Assembly: GCA_031394335.1 (NCBI GenBank)
Contig: JANMXS010000049.1
Coordinates: forward strand, 1 to 5,148
DNA: 5,148 nucleotides
From: UKL13-2 sp031394335
Lineage (GTDB): Bacteria; Pseudomonadota; Gammaproteobacteria; Burkholderiales; Usitatibacteraceae
Direction of reading: 5' to 3'
Under the pieces are notes generated by a model. It was given only the letters and a program-made list of their open reading frames with translations. It did no database searches and was not told the DNA's origin. Position numbers and translations under genes: made by a program. Shown in pieces: positions 1 through 5,148 of this stretch (the first letter of the stretch is position 1; the number at the start of each line of letters is the position of its first letter).

Positions 1-715
1 TCTCCAGCGTCTCGGGATTTTCCCCGTAGCCAATGTGCGCAGTAATGTACCAGCCGGCAACAACCGCGAGCCCATAGCCCAAACCGCCAAGCCAGCCATC
101 CAGATTCTTACGGAAGTCTGCGCTCTTTAGTACAAATGCGAGCATCCCCACGGCAATTACGCCCGCACATACCCGCTGTGCGGTGTTCCGCTCGATTCCC
201 CAGGCGCTCAGCAGCGTACCGGCATCCTGGGTCGCCAGCCCGCGTGCCGAAACATCAACATTGAGCACATCCAGATAGCTGACGCGCCATACACCGAACA
301 GGCCTTTGATCGTCATGTAGGCAGCTACGCCCAGAAAAACCAGGACCACCAGCGATTTGACGTTACCACCACCAATTCGTACCAGGGTGCGACTGCCGCA
401 GCCTGATGCGAGGGTCATGCCAACGCCGAACATGGCTCCACCTACCGCATAGGAAGCCCAGGTGATATTGGGGCGTGCATAGAACGATTTCGACAGGTCA
501 ACCAGCCCCAGCGCATATAACACCTGGGCACCGATGATCGCCACCGCCATGGCCAGCACCCACATGCGCATGCGCGACCAATCGTTCATGTTGACGATGT
601 CAGACACCGCGCCCAAGGTGCAGAACTGGGTCCGCTGCGAAATCGCACCGAGAATAAAGGCAACCGCAAAGCCCAGCCATGCGACCGTGGCGGCGAGATT
701 GGGGGCAGTGCTCAT
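1..715 (-). CDS. YeeE/YedE-family sulfur-compound transporter, partial (C-terminus off the left edge)
   Basis: Reading from the ATG at 715 gives 238 codons with no stop, so the gene runs past position 1. The product is very hydrophobic, with about six predicted membrane segments (near residues 8-25, 51-71, 88-106, 119-138, 180-196 and 206-224). Two family hallmarks are clear: RTQFCTLGAVSD at 28-39 (Cys32) and SGCGSRTLVRIGGGN at 104-118 (Cys106). Known members of this family (YeeE/TsuA) import thiosulfate across the inner membrane by passing it along conserved cysteines; others are linked to selenium or are uncharacterised, so the substrate here is inferred. Full-length members usually have 350-400 residues, so roughly a third or more is missing. 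The only upstream purine signal is a weak GGA about 9 bases before the ATG. It lies 58 bases after queC on the same strand and could be read through from it, but no functional tie to queuosine synthesis is evident. Family call is firm, substrate is not. Confidence 0.88.
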   Translation of the reverse strand, partial: MSTAPNLAATVAWLGFAVAFILGAISQRTQFCTLGAVSDIVNMNDWSRMRMWVLAMAVAIIGAQVLYALGLVDLSKSFYARPNITWASYAVGGAMFGVGMTLASGCGSRTLVRIGGGNVKSLVVLVFLGVAAYMTIKGLFGVWRVSYLDVLNVDVSARGLATQDAGTLLSAWGIERNTAQRVCAGVIAVGMLAFVLKSADFRKNLDGWLGGLGYGLAVVAGWYITAHIGYGENPETLE

Positions 716-773
716 GCGCAAGGATCCGTTGTCATTTGAAATGGCCGAGACGGTATTTTACGCCTTGCCATCG

Positions 774-1472
774 TCAATCCGCTGTTCGCCGTTGGGGCGG
801 CGCTAAGGCGTAGCGCGTTGGATCCGCCAGCCCTGCCGCCAGAAAGCCCTCCTTGCGTAGGCGACAGGAATCACAAACCCCGCAGGCACGGCCATCAATA
901 TCCGCCTGATAGCAAGAGACGGTCATCGCATAATCAATACCCAGCCTCGAGCCTTCGCGAACGATATCGGCTTTGCTCATATTGATGACGGGTGTACGGA
1001 TGGTGATTTCACCGCCTTCAACTCCGGCTTTGGTGGCGAGACGCGCCATTGCCTGGAACGCGGCGACATATTCCGGCCGGCAATCGGGATAACCGGAATA
1101 GTCCACCGCGTTCATGCCCGCAAAAATATCCAGCGCGCTGAGTGTTTCTGCCCACGCCAGCGCCAGTGACAAAAATATGGTATTTCGCGCCGGCACATAA
1201 GTCACCGGGATACCGGCCGCCAGTGCGGTCGGCACGGCAATGCGCTGATCCGTCAGCGCGGAGCCGCCCCAGCCGGTGAGGTCGAGTTTGATTACGCGAT
1301 GTTCGCTCGCGCCCAATACGCCGGCAACGCGCGCTGCGGCCTGCAATTCCGATCGATGGCGTTGGCCATAATCAAACGACAGCGCATAGGTTTCATATCC
1401 CTGCTCGCGCGCCATTGCCAGCACCGTGGCGGAATCAAGGCCGCCGGACAACATTACCACCGCTTTTTTCAC
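774..1472 (-). CDS. queC: 7-cyano-7-deazaguanine (preQ0) synthase QueC
   Basis: QueC converts 7-carboxy-7-deazaguanine to preQ0 in the cytoplasm, using ATP and ammonia; preQ0 is the precursor of the queuosine base inserted in tRNAs with GUN anticodons. The 232-residue length matches the family (E. coli protein 231). The N-terminus carries the PP-loop ATP-binding motif SGGLDS at residues 9-14, followed by SFDYGQRHRSEL at 32-43. Near the end sit the four zinc-binding cysteines Cys187, Cys197, Cys200 and Cys203, the last three in CGVCDSC. VPARNTIFLSLA (93-104) and FAGMNAVDYSGYPDCRPEY (117-135) are also typical of the family. The start codon is GTG, chosen because it gives the usual MKKAVVMLSGG beginning and has an AGAGG ribosome-binding site 6 bases upstream. 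It starts 11 bases after the queE stop, so the two enzymes of consecutive pathway steps are very probably co-transcribed. No motif is missing. Confidence 0.97.
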   Translation of the reverse strand: MKKAVVMLSGGLDSATVLAMAREQGYETYALSFDYGQRHRSELQAAARVAGVLGASEHRVIKLDLTGWGGSALTDQRIAVPTALAAGIPVTYVPARNTIFLSLALAWAETLSALDIFAGMNAVDYSGYPDCRPEYVAAFQAMARLATKAGVEGGEITIRTPVINMSKADIVREGSRLGIDYAMTVSCYQADIDGRACGVCDSCRLRKEGFLAAGLADPTRYALAPPQRRTAD

Positions 1473-1478
1473 CGAATG

Positions 1479-1484
1479 CCTCTC
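1479..1484 (-). promoter_or_regulatory. ribosome-binding site of queC
   Basis: On the minus strand the bases read GAGAGG, with a 6-base spacer before the GTG start of queC. The first G is the last base of the queE TAG stop codon, so ribosomes finishing queE arrive at the queC start site. This site supports the GTG start. Confidence 0.7.
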
Positions 1485-2221
1485 TATACGCCGCGCTTTT
1501 CGCCCCAGATGACTTTATGCAATTGCACCTGCATACGCACCGGCAGTTGATCACGCAGCACCCACTCGGCCAGGTGCATGGCTGTCACATCGGCGAACGA
1601 GGGCGAAAACAGCACGGGACAGATGTCGTTTAATTTCCGGGTGCGCAACAATTCACGCGCCCAGAGATAATCTGCTTCGCTGGTGATGACGAATTTTATT
1701 TCATCGTGAGTCGTAAGAAAGCCAATATTTTCCCAAATATTTTTTTCGACTTCCATCGAGCCCGGAGTCTTGATGTCCATGATCCGCGAGACGCGTGCAT
1801 CCACTTCAGAAATATCGATCGCACCGCTGGTTTCAAGCGATACCGAATAGCCCGCATCGCACAGGCTGGACAGCAGACGCAGACAATTTCGTTGCGCCAG
1901 CGGTTCGCCGCCAGTCACGCACACGTAGCGAGTTCCATAGGTTGCAACTTCGGCAAGTATCCCGGCAAGCAGCCGCGTCTTGCCCTCGTGAAATGCATAC
2001 GCCGTATCGCAATATCCGCAACGCAGTGGACACCCCGTCAAACGCACGAAGACCGTTGGCAGCCCGACCCGGCTCGACTCGCCCTGCAGGGAGAAGAAAA
2101 TTTCGTTGATACGCAACTCATCGGTTCGCGCTGATTTTTTCTCGGCGACAACATCCCCCGTCGTGGCTTTACCTTCGGCGGCGCGCGGAATGGCGGCAGG
2201 AATCGTGATCGTAGAGGTCAT
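1484..2221 (-). CDS. queE: 7-carboxy-7-deazaguanine synthase QueE (radical SAM)
   Basis: QueE is the radical S-adenosylmethionine enzyme that contracts 6-carboxy-tetrahydropterin into 7-carboxy-7-deazaguanine, the substrate of QueC encoded next. The sequence shows FSLQGESS at residues 43-50, the [4Fe-4S] motif CPLRCGYC (Cys64, Cys68, Cys71; the canonical CX3CX2C spacing) followed directly by Asp72-Thr73, the SAM-binding TGGEPL at 103-108, SLETSGA at 128-134 and MDIKTPGS at 148-155. The tail QLHKVIWG is typical of the beta/gammaproteobacterial type. From the ATG at 2221 the protein has 245 residues, longer than the usual 210-225, because about 35 residues rich in Ala, Thr and charged residues precede the conserved core (ELRINEIFFSLQGES). 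No in-frame ATG or GTG occurs between this ATG and the core; only a TTG at codon 36. No clear ribosome-binding site precedes the ATG, which is 14 bases after the cpoB stop, so translational coupling is likely. Function is secure; the exact start is less so. Confidence 0.95.
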   Translation of the reverse strand: MTSTITIPAAIPRAAEGKATTGDVVAEKKSARTDELRINEIFFSLQGESSRVGLPTVFVRLTGCPLRCGYCDTAYAFHEGKTRLLAGILAEVATYGTRYVCVTGGEPLAQRNCLRLLSSLCDAGYSVSLETSGAIDISEVDARVSRIMDIKTPGSMEVEKNIWENIGFLTTHDEIKFVITSEADYLWARELLRTRKLNDICPVLFSPSFADVTAMHLAEWVLRDQLPVRMQVQLHKVIWGEKRGV

Positions 2222-2235
2222 GGGACTGTGGGACG

Positions 2236-3069
2236 TTATCGTCGAAGCTGCCCGAGCCGCGTTCGCGCCTTGGTGGCGGCTTCGGAACCCGGATATCGGG
2301 CAATTATATCTTCGAGCGTATTTCGTGCGGAGCCATTGTCACCCATTTCGCCCTGCACGCTGGCGATGGCAAGCAATGCGTCCGGCACTTTGGGCGCATC
2401 CGGATACGTCTTCAACAACGCTTCCTGTGCAGCCCGCGCATTGGAATAATCCTTGAGATTGAAATAACTGATGCCGATCCAGTACTGGGCGTTCGGACTC
2501 AACGCGCTTCCCGGGAAATCCATCTTGAATGACTCGAAGGCGCGAATTGCCGCGACAAAATCGCCGCGGCGAAACAGGGTCGAGCCCACATCATAGGCCT
2601 TGCTCTCCTGCTCCTTGCTGGCAGCGGACGGCGCGGGACGGACGTTCGGCGGAGTAGCCGCAGAGCCTGCTATTGAAGGCGTTCCAGCACTTGCCGGGGC
2701 CGCCGGCGTGACAACATCAGCCGGCACACCTTCAAGCTTGCGCAACCGCGTGTCGATGTCGAGATAGAAATCCTTTTGCCGCTTGCCCAACTGATCATTC
2801 TGATTGGCCAGGACTTCAATCTGACCGCGCAGGCGAGCAATCTCCGCATTTAATTGCTCAATCTGGTTGAGCAATTGAATGATGCCGATGTTCTTGATGG
2901 ATTCATCGAGCTTTTGAAACTTTGCCTCACTGTCGCGATTCTGCTGCTCAACCAGCGCTCGCAAATTTTTGAGGTCCTTGCGCGCCTCTTCATCGTCAAA
3001 CAGCCCGGCGACGGCGTTCATGCTGAACACCATCGCCGCAATAACTGCCATCCATCGCATCAGGCGCAT
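2236..3069 (-). CDS. cpoB: Cell division coordinator CpoB (YbgF), periplasmic coiled-coil/TPR protein
   Basis: CpoB is a periplasmic partner of the Tol-Pal system; in E. coli it binds TolA and PBP1B and couples septal peptidoglycan synthesis to outer-membrane constriction. From the chosen ATG the protein has 277 residues (E. coli 263). Residues 1-21 form a Sec signal peptide (MRLMRW, then a hydrophobic stretch ending AVA before GLFDDEEA). Residues about 28-115 are heptad-rich, with many Leu, Ile, Gln and Glu, as in the YbgF trimerising coiled coil. An Ala/Pro/Ser-rich linker spans about 116-152. The C-terminal part, about 157-277, holds three TPR-like repeats (e.g. AYDVGSTLFRRGDFVAAIRAF, AQYWIGISYFNLKDYSNARA). 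The frame stays open upstream to an ATG at 3135, but that start would overlap pal and place 22 residues before the signal peptide, so 3069 is preferred; a weak GAG lies 7 bases before it. The gene starts 20 bases after the pal stop, consistent with one operon. Confidence 0.93.
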   Translation of the reverse strand: MRLMRWMAVIAAMVFSMNAVAGLFDDEEARKDLKNLRALVEQQNRDSEAKFQKLDESIKNIGIIQLLNQIEQLNAEIARLRGQIEVLANQNDQLGKRQKDFYLDIDTRLRKLEGVPADVVTPAAPASAGTPSIAGSAATPPNVRPAPSAASKEQESKAYDVGSTLFRRGDFVAAIRAFESFKMDFPGSALSPNAQYWIGISYFNLKDYSNARAAQEALLKTYPDAPKVPDALLAIASVQGEMGDNGSARNTLEDIIARYPGSEAATKARTRLGQLRR

Positions 3070-3089
3070 GTTCTTGCTCGCTAGACTGG

Positions 3090-3632
3090 TCACTCGCCGT
3101 CGTAAACAATCTCGACACGGCGATTTTGTGCCCATGCCGATTCGTCATGCCCGGTCGATTTCGGCTTGTCTTCACCAAAACTGATGGTCTCGATCCGGTC
3201 GCTGTTCACACCCAGCACAGTGGTGGCCTTGCGTACCGCTTCCGCGCGGCGCTGACCCAGCGCCATGTTGTACTCGCGCGAACCGCGCTCGTCGGCGTGA
3301 CCCTCCAGGCGGATTTTTCGACCACGATTTTCAGTCAGAAATTTGGCGTGCGCCTGTACGATGCTGGCAAATTCGGACTTAACCGCATCCTTGTCGTAGT
3401 CGAAATAAATGATCCGCTTCGACAGAATATTGTTTGGGTCCTTGAGCGGGTCGGACTTCAGAGTATTGCCGACGACGGGCGTGTTCTGCACGCCCTGCGT
3501 ATTGGGCGTCTGCACCGTCGATGCCGTATTCGCGGCGTCGCGGGTTTCCACCGGAACGTCGGAAGCGGGACCCTTGCTGGCACAGCCCGCAAGCAACACA
3601 ACAAAACCCAGGGGGATCAGTAATTTATTCAT
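3090..3632 (-). CDS. pal: Peptidoglycan-associated outer-membrane lipoprotein Pal
   Basis: Pal is anchored by lipid in the outer membrane and grips peptidoglycan through an OmpA-like domain; TolB binding competes with this, and the Tol-Pal cycle gathers Pal at the division site. The 180-residue product (E. coli 173) begins MNKLLIPLGFVVLLAGC, a lipoprotein signal with lipobox LAGC and lipidated Cys17; Ala18-Ser19 after it agree with outer-membrane sorting. A Thr/Asn/Pro/Val-rich tether of about 55 residues leads to the OmpA-like domain at about 74-178, with YFDYDKDAV, the hallmark EGHADERGSREYNMALGQRR (Asp114 and Arg128/129 sit where OmpA-like domains contact diaminopimelate) and NRRVEI near the end. 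The frame is open to an ATG at 3683, but that would put 17 residues before the lipoprotein signal. The ATG at 3632 has GGAG 6 bases upstream; the adjacent ATG at 3635 would leave only 3 bases. Confidence 0.97.
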   Translation of the reverse strand: MNKLLIPLGFVVLLAGCASKGPASDVPVETRDAANTASTVQTPNTQGVQNTPVVGNTLKSDPLKDPNNILSKRIIYFDYDKDAVKSEFASIVQAHAKFLTENRGRKIRLEGHADERGSREYNMALGQRRAEAVRKATTVLGVNSDRIETISFGEDKPKSTGHDESAWAQNRRVEIVYDGE

Positions 3633-3768
3633 CATTTTCTCCAAGAAAAAATCCTGCCAAAGCGATCCAGAATCTGCCCACAACCATGCTTGCCATCAAG
3701 CCTGAACGAACACCGACTGGTACCCGACACTCTATATTATGCACGCGCTGGGCACAGGCCTTTGTTCG
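3633..3768 (-). other. tolB-pal intergenic gap (136 bases)
   Basis: This is the longest non-coding stretch in the window. On the minus strand it holds a CATAAT at 3741-3736, five of six matches to a sigma-70 -10 box, but the bases 17 upstream (CAAAGG, 3764-3759) are a poor -35. Further on is a 5-base-pair inverted repeat with a 4-base loop at 3688-3701 (GCTTG-ATGG-CAAGC) with no T-run directly after it, so it does not look like a terminator. A T-run (GGATTTTTTCTTGG) precedes the pal ribosome-binding site but has no stable hairpin before it. An internal promoter or processed leader for pal is possible but not shown by the sequence. Confidence 0.45.
3639..3642 (-). promoter_or_regulatory. ribosome-binding site of pal
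   Basis: The minus strand reads TTGGAGAAAATGATGAAT. The GGAG core is 6 bases before the second ATG (3632) and 3 before the first (3635). The spacing decides in favour of the second ATG as the pal start. Confidence 0.75.
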
Positions 3769-5121
3769 CTAGCGCACTACGCCCGCCGAGCCATAAGGCC
3801 CCCAAGCCGGTTCGCGCACATCGCCAGCCTGGGACGTCAGCCTGGACTTGACGCGACCATCAACCGATACCGAACCAAGGGTGCCGCGTCCACCCGCTTT
3901 CGACTCGAAAAGAATCGTACGGCCATTGGGCGAAAAACTTGGGCTGTCATCCAGCGGGCCTTCGGTCAGGATATTTATTTGTGAGGTGGCAAGCTCCAGG
4001 GTCGCGATCCGCAATTTCCCGCCATCGCGATTGACGAATGCGACCAGTTTCCCATCCGCACTCATGCGCGGATTCACATTGTAGTTACCCTCAAACGTCA
4101 GCCGCTGCGGCGGCGTGCCGCCACTTGCCGGGACGCGGTATAACTGGGGGCCGCCGGAGCGATCGGAGACGAAAATAATGTCCTTGCCGTCCGGCGTGAA
4201 GGTGGCATTGGTGTCAATGCCATTGCTCTCGGTGACGCGAACCGCGTCGCCGCCACTGGCTGAAATGACGTAGATCTGCGAGACCGAATCCTTCGACAGC
4301 GAAACGACCAGCTTCGAACCGTCGGGCGACCAGTTGGGTGCGTAATTGTCACCACGGAAATTCGCGATGGTTTTACGCTGGCCAGTCGCCAGGTCCTGCA
4401 CGATCACGGTCGATTTGCGGCTTTCAAACGAGACGTAAGCCAGCTTGTTGCCGTCCGGCGACCATTTCGGCGAGCGGATCGGCTCAAGCGAGGACAGCAC
4501 GGTTTGCGGATTGAAACCGTCGGCATCCGCAACCTGCAGTTCAAAACGCGGCCCGCGCTTCAGCACGTAAGCAATTTTGGTGGAAAAAATACCGCGCTCA
4601 TCCAGCATTTTTTCGTATATCTCATCCGAAATCTTGTGCGCCGTGGCGCGCAACTGCGAGGCGGAAACGGTATAGGAAAGGCTCGCCATCTGATTCTGCT
4701 TGGCGACATCGAACAAGCGAAAACGCACTTCGTAACGGCCGTCCGCAAGCGTATAGATACCACCTATCACCAAGGCCTCGGCGCTACGCGCAGACCAATC
4801 GGTAAAGTTGATCTCGGATGGCTCGCTTGGCAATACGCTCAGCCCGCTCGTATTGACGATGCGGAACAGGCCGGTGCGTACGAGGTTGTTGCTGATGATC
4901 GGCGTGATATTTTGCGGGGCGCCAGCTTCATTGGCGAATGGCGCCAGGGCAATTGGAATCTGGCGCCCGGCACTGGTGGTGACATCGATCACCAATTGCG
5001 CTTGAGACGACGGCGATAGGCACAGCAACACAGCGAAAAAAAACGCTGCCAACTCAAATCGGCCGACTGAAGTAGCGGGAGCAGAAAAGTCGCCCCCAAA
5101 AATTGGGATTGCTCGAATCAT
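3769..5121 (-). CDS. tolB: Tol-Pal system periplasmic beta-propeller protein TolB
   Basis: TolB is the soluble periplasmic component that binds Pal and is recruited by TolA during the Tol-Pal cycle. The 450-residue protein (E. coli 430) begins with a secretion signal: hydrophobic core AAFFFAVLLCL at 25-35 and probable cleavage at SQA-QL after residue 41. The mature N-terminus QLVIDVTTSAGRQIPIALAP matches the TolB N-terminal pattern whose first residues control Pal binding. Residues about 42-175 form the alpha/beta N-terminal domain (NNLVRTGLF, LVIGGIYTLADGRYEVRFRL). From about 180 come the beta-propeller blades, with repeated SPDG-type turns: KWSPDGNKLAYV (219), NWSPDGSKLVVS (263), TFTPDGKDIIFV (307), RMSADGKLVAFV (352), SFSPNGRTILFE (395) and the incomplete last AWGPYG (439). 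The 21-residue region before the hydrophobic core is longer than usual, but no better ATG or GTG lies inside it. A GAG about 9 bases before the ATG is the only ribosome-binding hint. It precedes pal in the conserved order. Confidence 0.97.
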   Translation of the reverse strand: MIRAIPIFGGDFSAPATSVGRFELAAFFFAVLLCLSPSSQAQLVIDVTTSAGRQIPIALAPFANEAGAPQNITPIISNNLVRTGLFRIVNTSGLSVLPSEPSEINFTDWSARSAEALVIGGIYTLADGRYEVRFRLFDVAKQNQMASLSYTVSASQLRATAHKISDEIYEKMLDERGIFSTKIAYVLKRGPRFELQVADADGFNPQTVLSSLEPIRSPKWSPDGNKLAYVSFESRKSTVIVQDLATGQRKTIANFRGDNYAPNWSPDGSKLVVSLSKDSVSQIYVISASGGDAVRVTESNGIDTNATFTPDGKDIIFVSDRSGGPQLYRVPASGGTPPQRLTFEGNYNVNPRMSADGKLVAFVNRDGGKLRIATLELATSQINILTEGPLDDSPSFSPNGRTILFESKAGGRGTLGSVSVDGRVKSRLTSQAGDVREPAWGPYGSAGVVR

Positions 5122-5148
5122 GGTTTACCGCTCGTGTTCGATATTAAG
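5122..5148 (-). other. sequence upstream of tolB, possibly the 3' end of tolA
   Basis: In proteobacteria tolA usually lies directly before tolB. The 27 bases available allow two endings on the minus strand: a frame reading LNIEHER followed by a TAA at 5127-5125, three bases before the tolB ATG, or a frame reading LISNTSGKP that would end at a TGA overlapping the tolB start (ATGA). Too little is present to recognise TolA by similarity; the assignment rests on gene order alone, and the stretch could instead be intergenic. Confidence 0.3.

Noticed and set aside
716..773. tRNA gene after queC, as found at this place in some relatives such as Pseudomonas
   Set aside because: The 58-base gap is too short for a tRNA and shows no T-loop (GGTTCRA-like) or cloverleaf pairing.
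534..806. 90-codon open frame on the plus strand across the yeeE start and queC end
   Set aside because: Mostly antisense to the YeeE/YedE coding sequence, with no domain and no convincing translation signal.
2236..3135. Longer cpoB start at 3135
   Set aside because: It would overlap the end of pal by 46 bases and put a cysteine- and arginine-rich stretch before a normal signal peptide; 3069 is the sensible start.
3126..3623. 165-codon open frame on the plus strand opposite pal
   Set aside because: It lies wholly antisense to pal, whose OmpA-like motifs are unmistakable; the translation has no recognisable domain, and such antisense open frames are common in GC-rich coding DNA.
3090..3683. 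Longer pal start at 3683
   Set aside because: It would add 17 residues (beginning MWADSGSLWQ) before the lipoprotein signal; the strong GGAG site is placed for the ATG at 3632.
3688..3701. Inverted repeat as a terminator after tolB
   Set aside because: The stem is only 5 base pairs and no T-run follows directly, so it does not qualify as a rho-independent terminator.
4504..5019. 171-codon open frame on the plus strand opposite tolB
   Set aside because: Antisense to the well-conserved N-terminal half of tolB, no ribosome-binding site or recognisable domain; a shadow of the real gene.

Overview
The window is a gene-dense stretch in which every supported gene lies on the minus strand, read from the right edge to the left: (tolA tail?) - tolB - pal - cpoB (ybgF) - queE - queC - a YeeE/YedE-family membrane protein cut by the left edge. 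The order tolB-pal-cpoB-queE-queC is a known arrangement in beta- and gammaproteobacteria such as Pseudomonas. Together with the moderate-to-high GC (judged by eye) and the protein character, it suggests a Gram-negative proteobacterium, most likely a betaproteobacterium. That placement is inference; I cannot name a genus.

Right half (about 3069-5121): cell-envelope genes. TolB (periplasmic beta-propeller), Pal (outer-membrane lipoprotein with an OmpA-like peptidoglycan-binding domain) and CpoB (periplasmic coiled-coil/TPR protein) form the periplasmic and outer-membrane part of the Tol-Pal machine, which pulls the outer membrane inward at constriction and coordinates septal peptidoglycan synthesis. 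A 136-base gap separates tolB from pal and is the only sizeable non-coding stretch in the window. The last 27 bases upstream of tolB may hold the end of the preceding gene, probably tolA.

Middle (774-2221): queE and queC, two consecutive enzymes of 7-deazaguanine (preQ0) synthesis leading to queuosine in tRNA. They follow cpoB by 14 bases and each other by 11 bases, so they very probably share a transcript with the envelope genes. Catalytic and metal-binding motifs of both enzymes are intact.

Left (1-715): the first 238 codons of a multi-pass membrane protein of the YeeE/YedE (sulfur transport) family, 58 bases after queC. Its C-terminus lies outside the window.

I found no RNA genes, insertion sequences, CRISPR arrays, long repeats, convincing terminators or broken genes. 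The region looks like ordinary core genome. The points worth a second look concern the QueE start and N-terminal extension, the tolB-pal gap, and the sulfur transporter at the end of the run. I do not see an undescribed system here.
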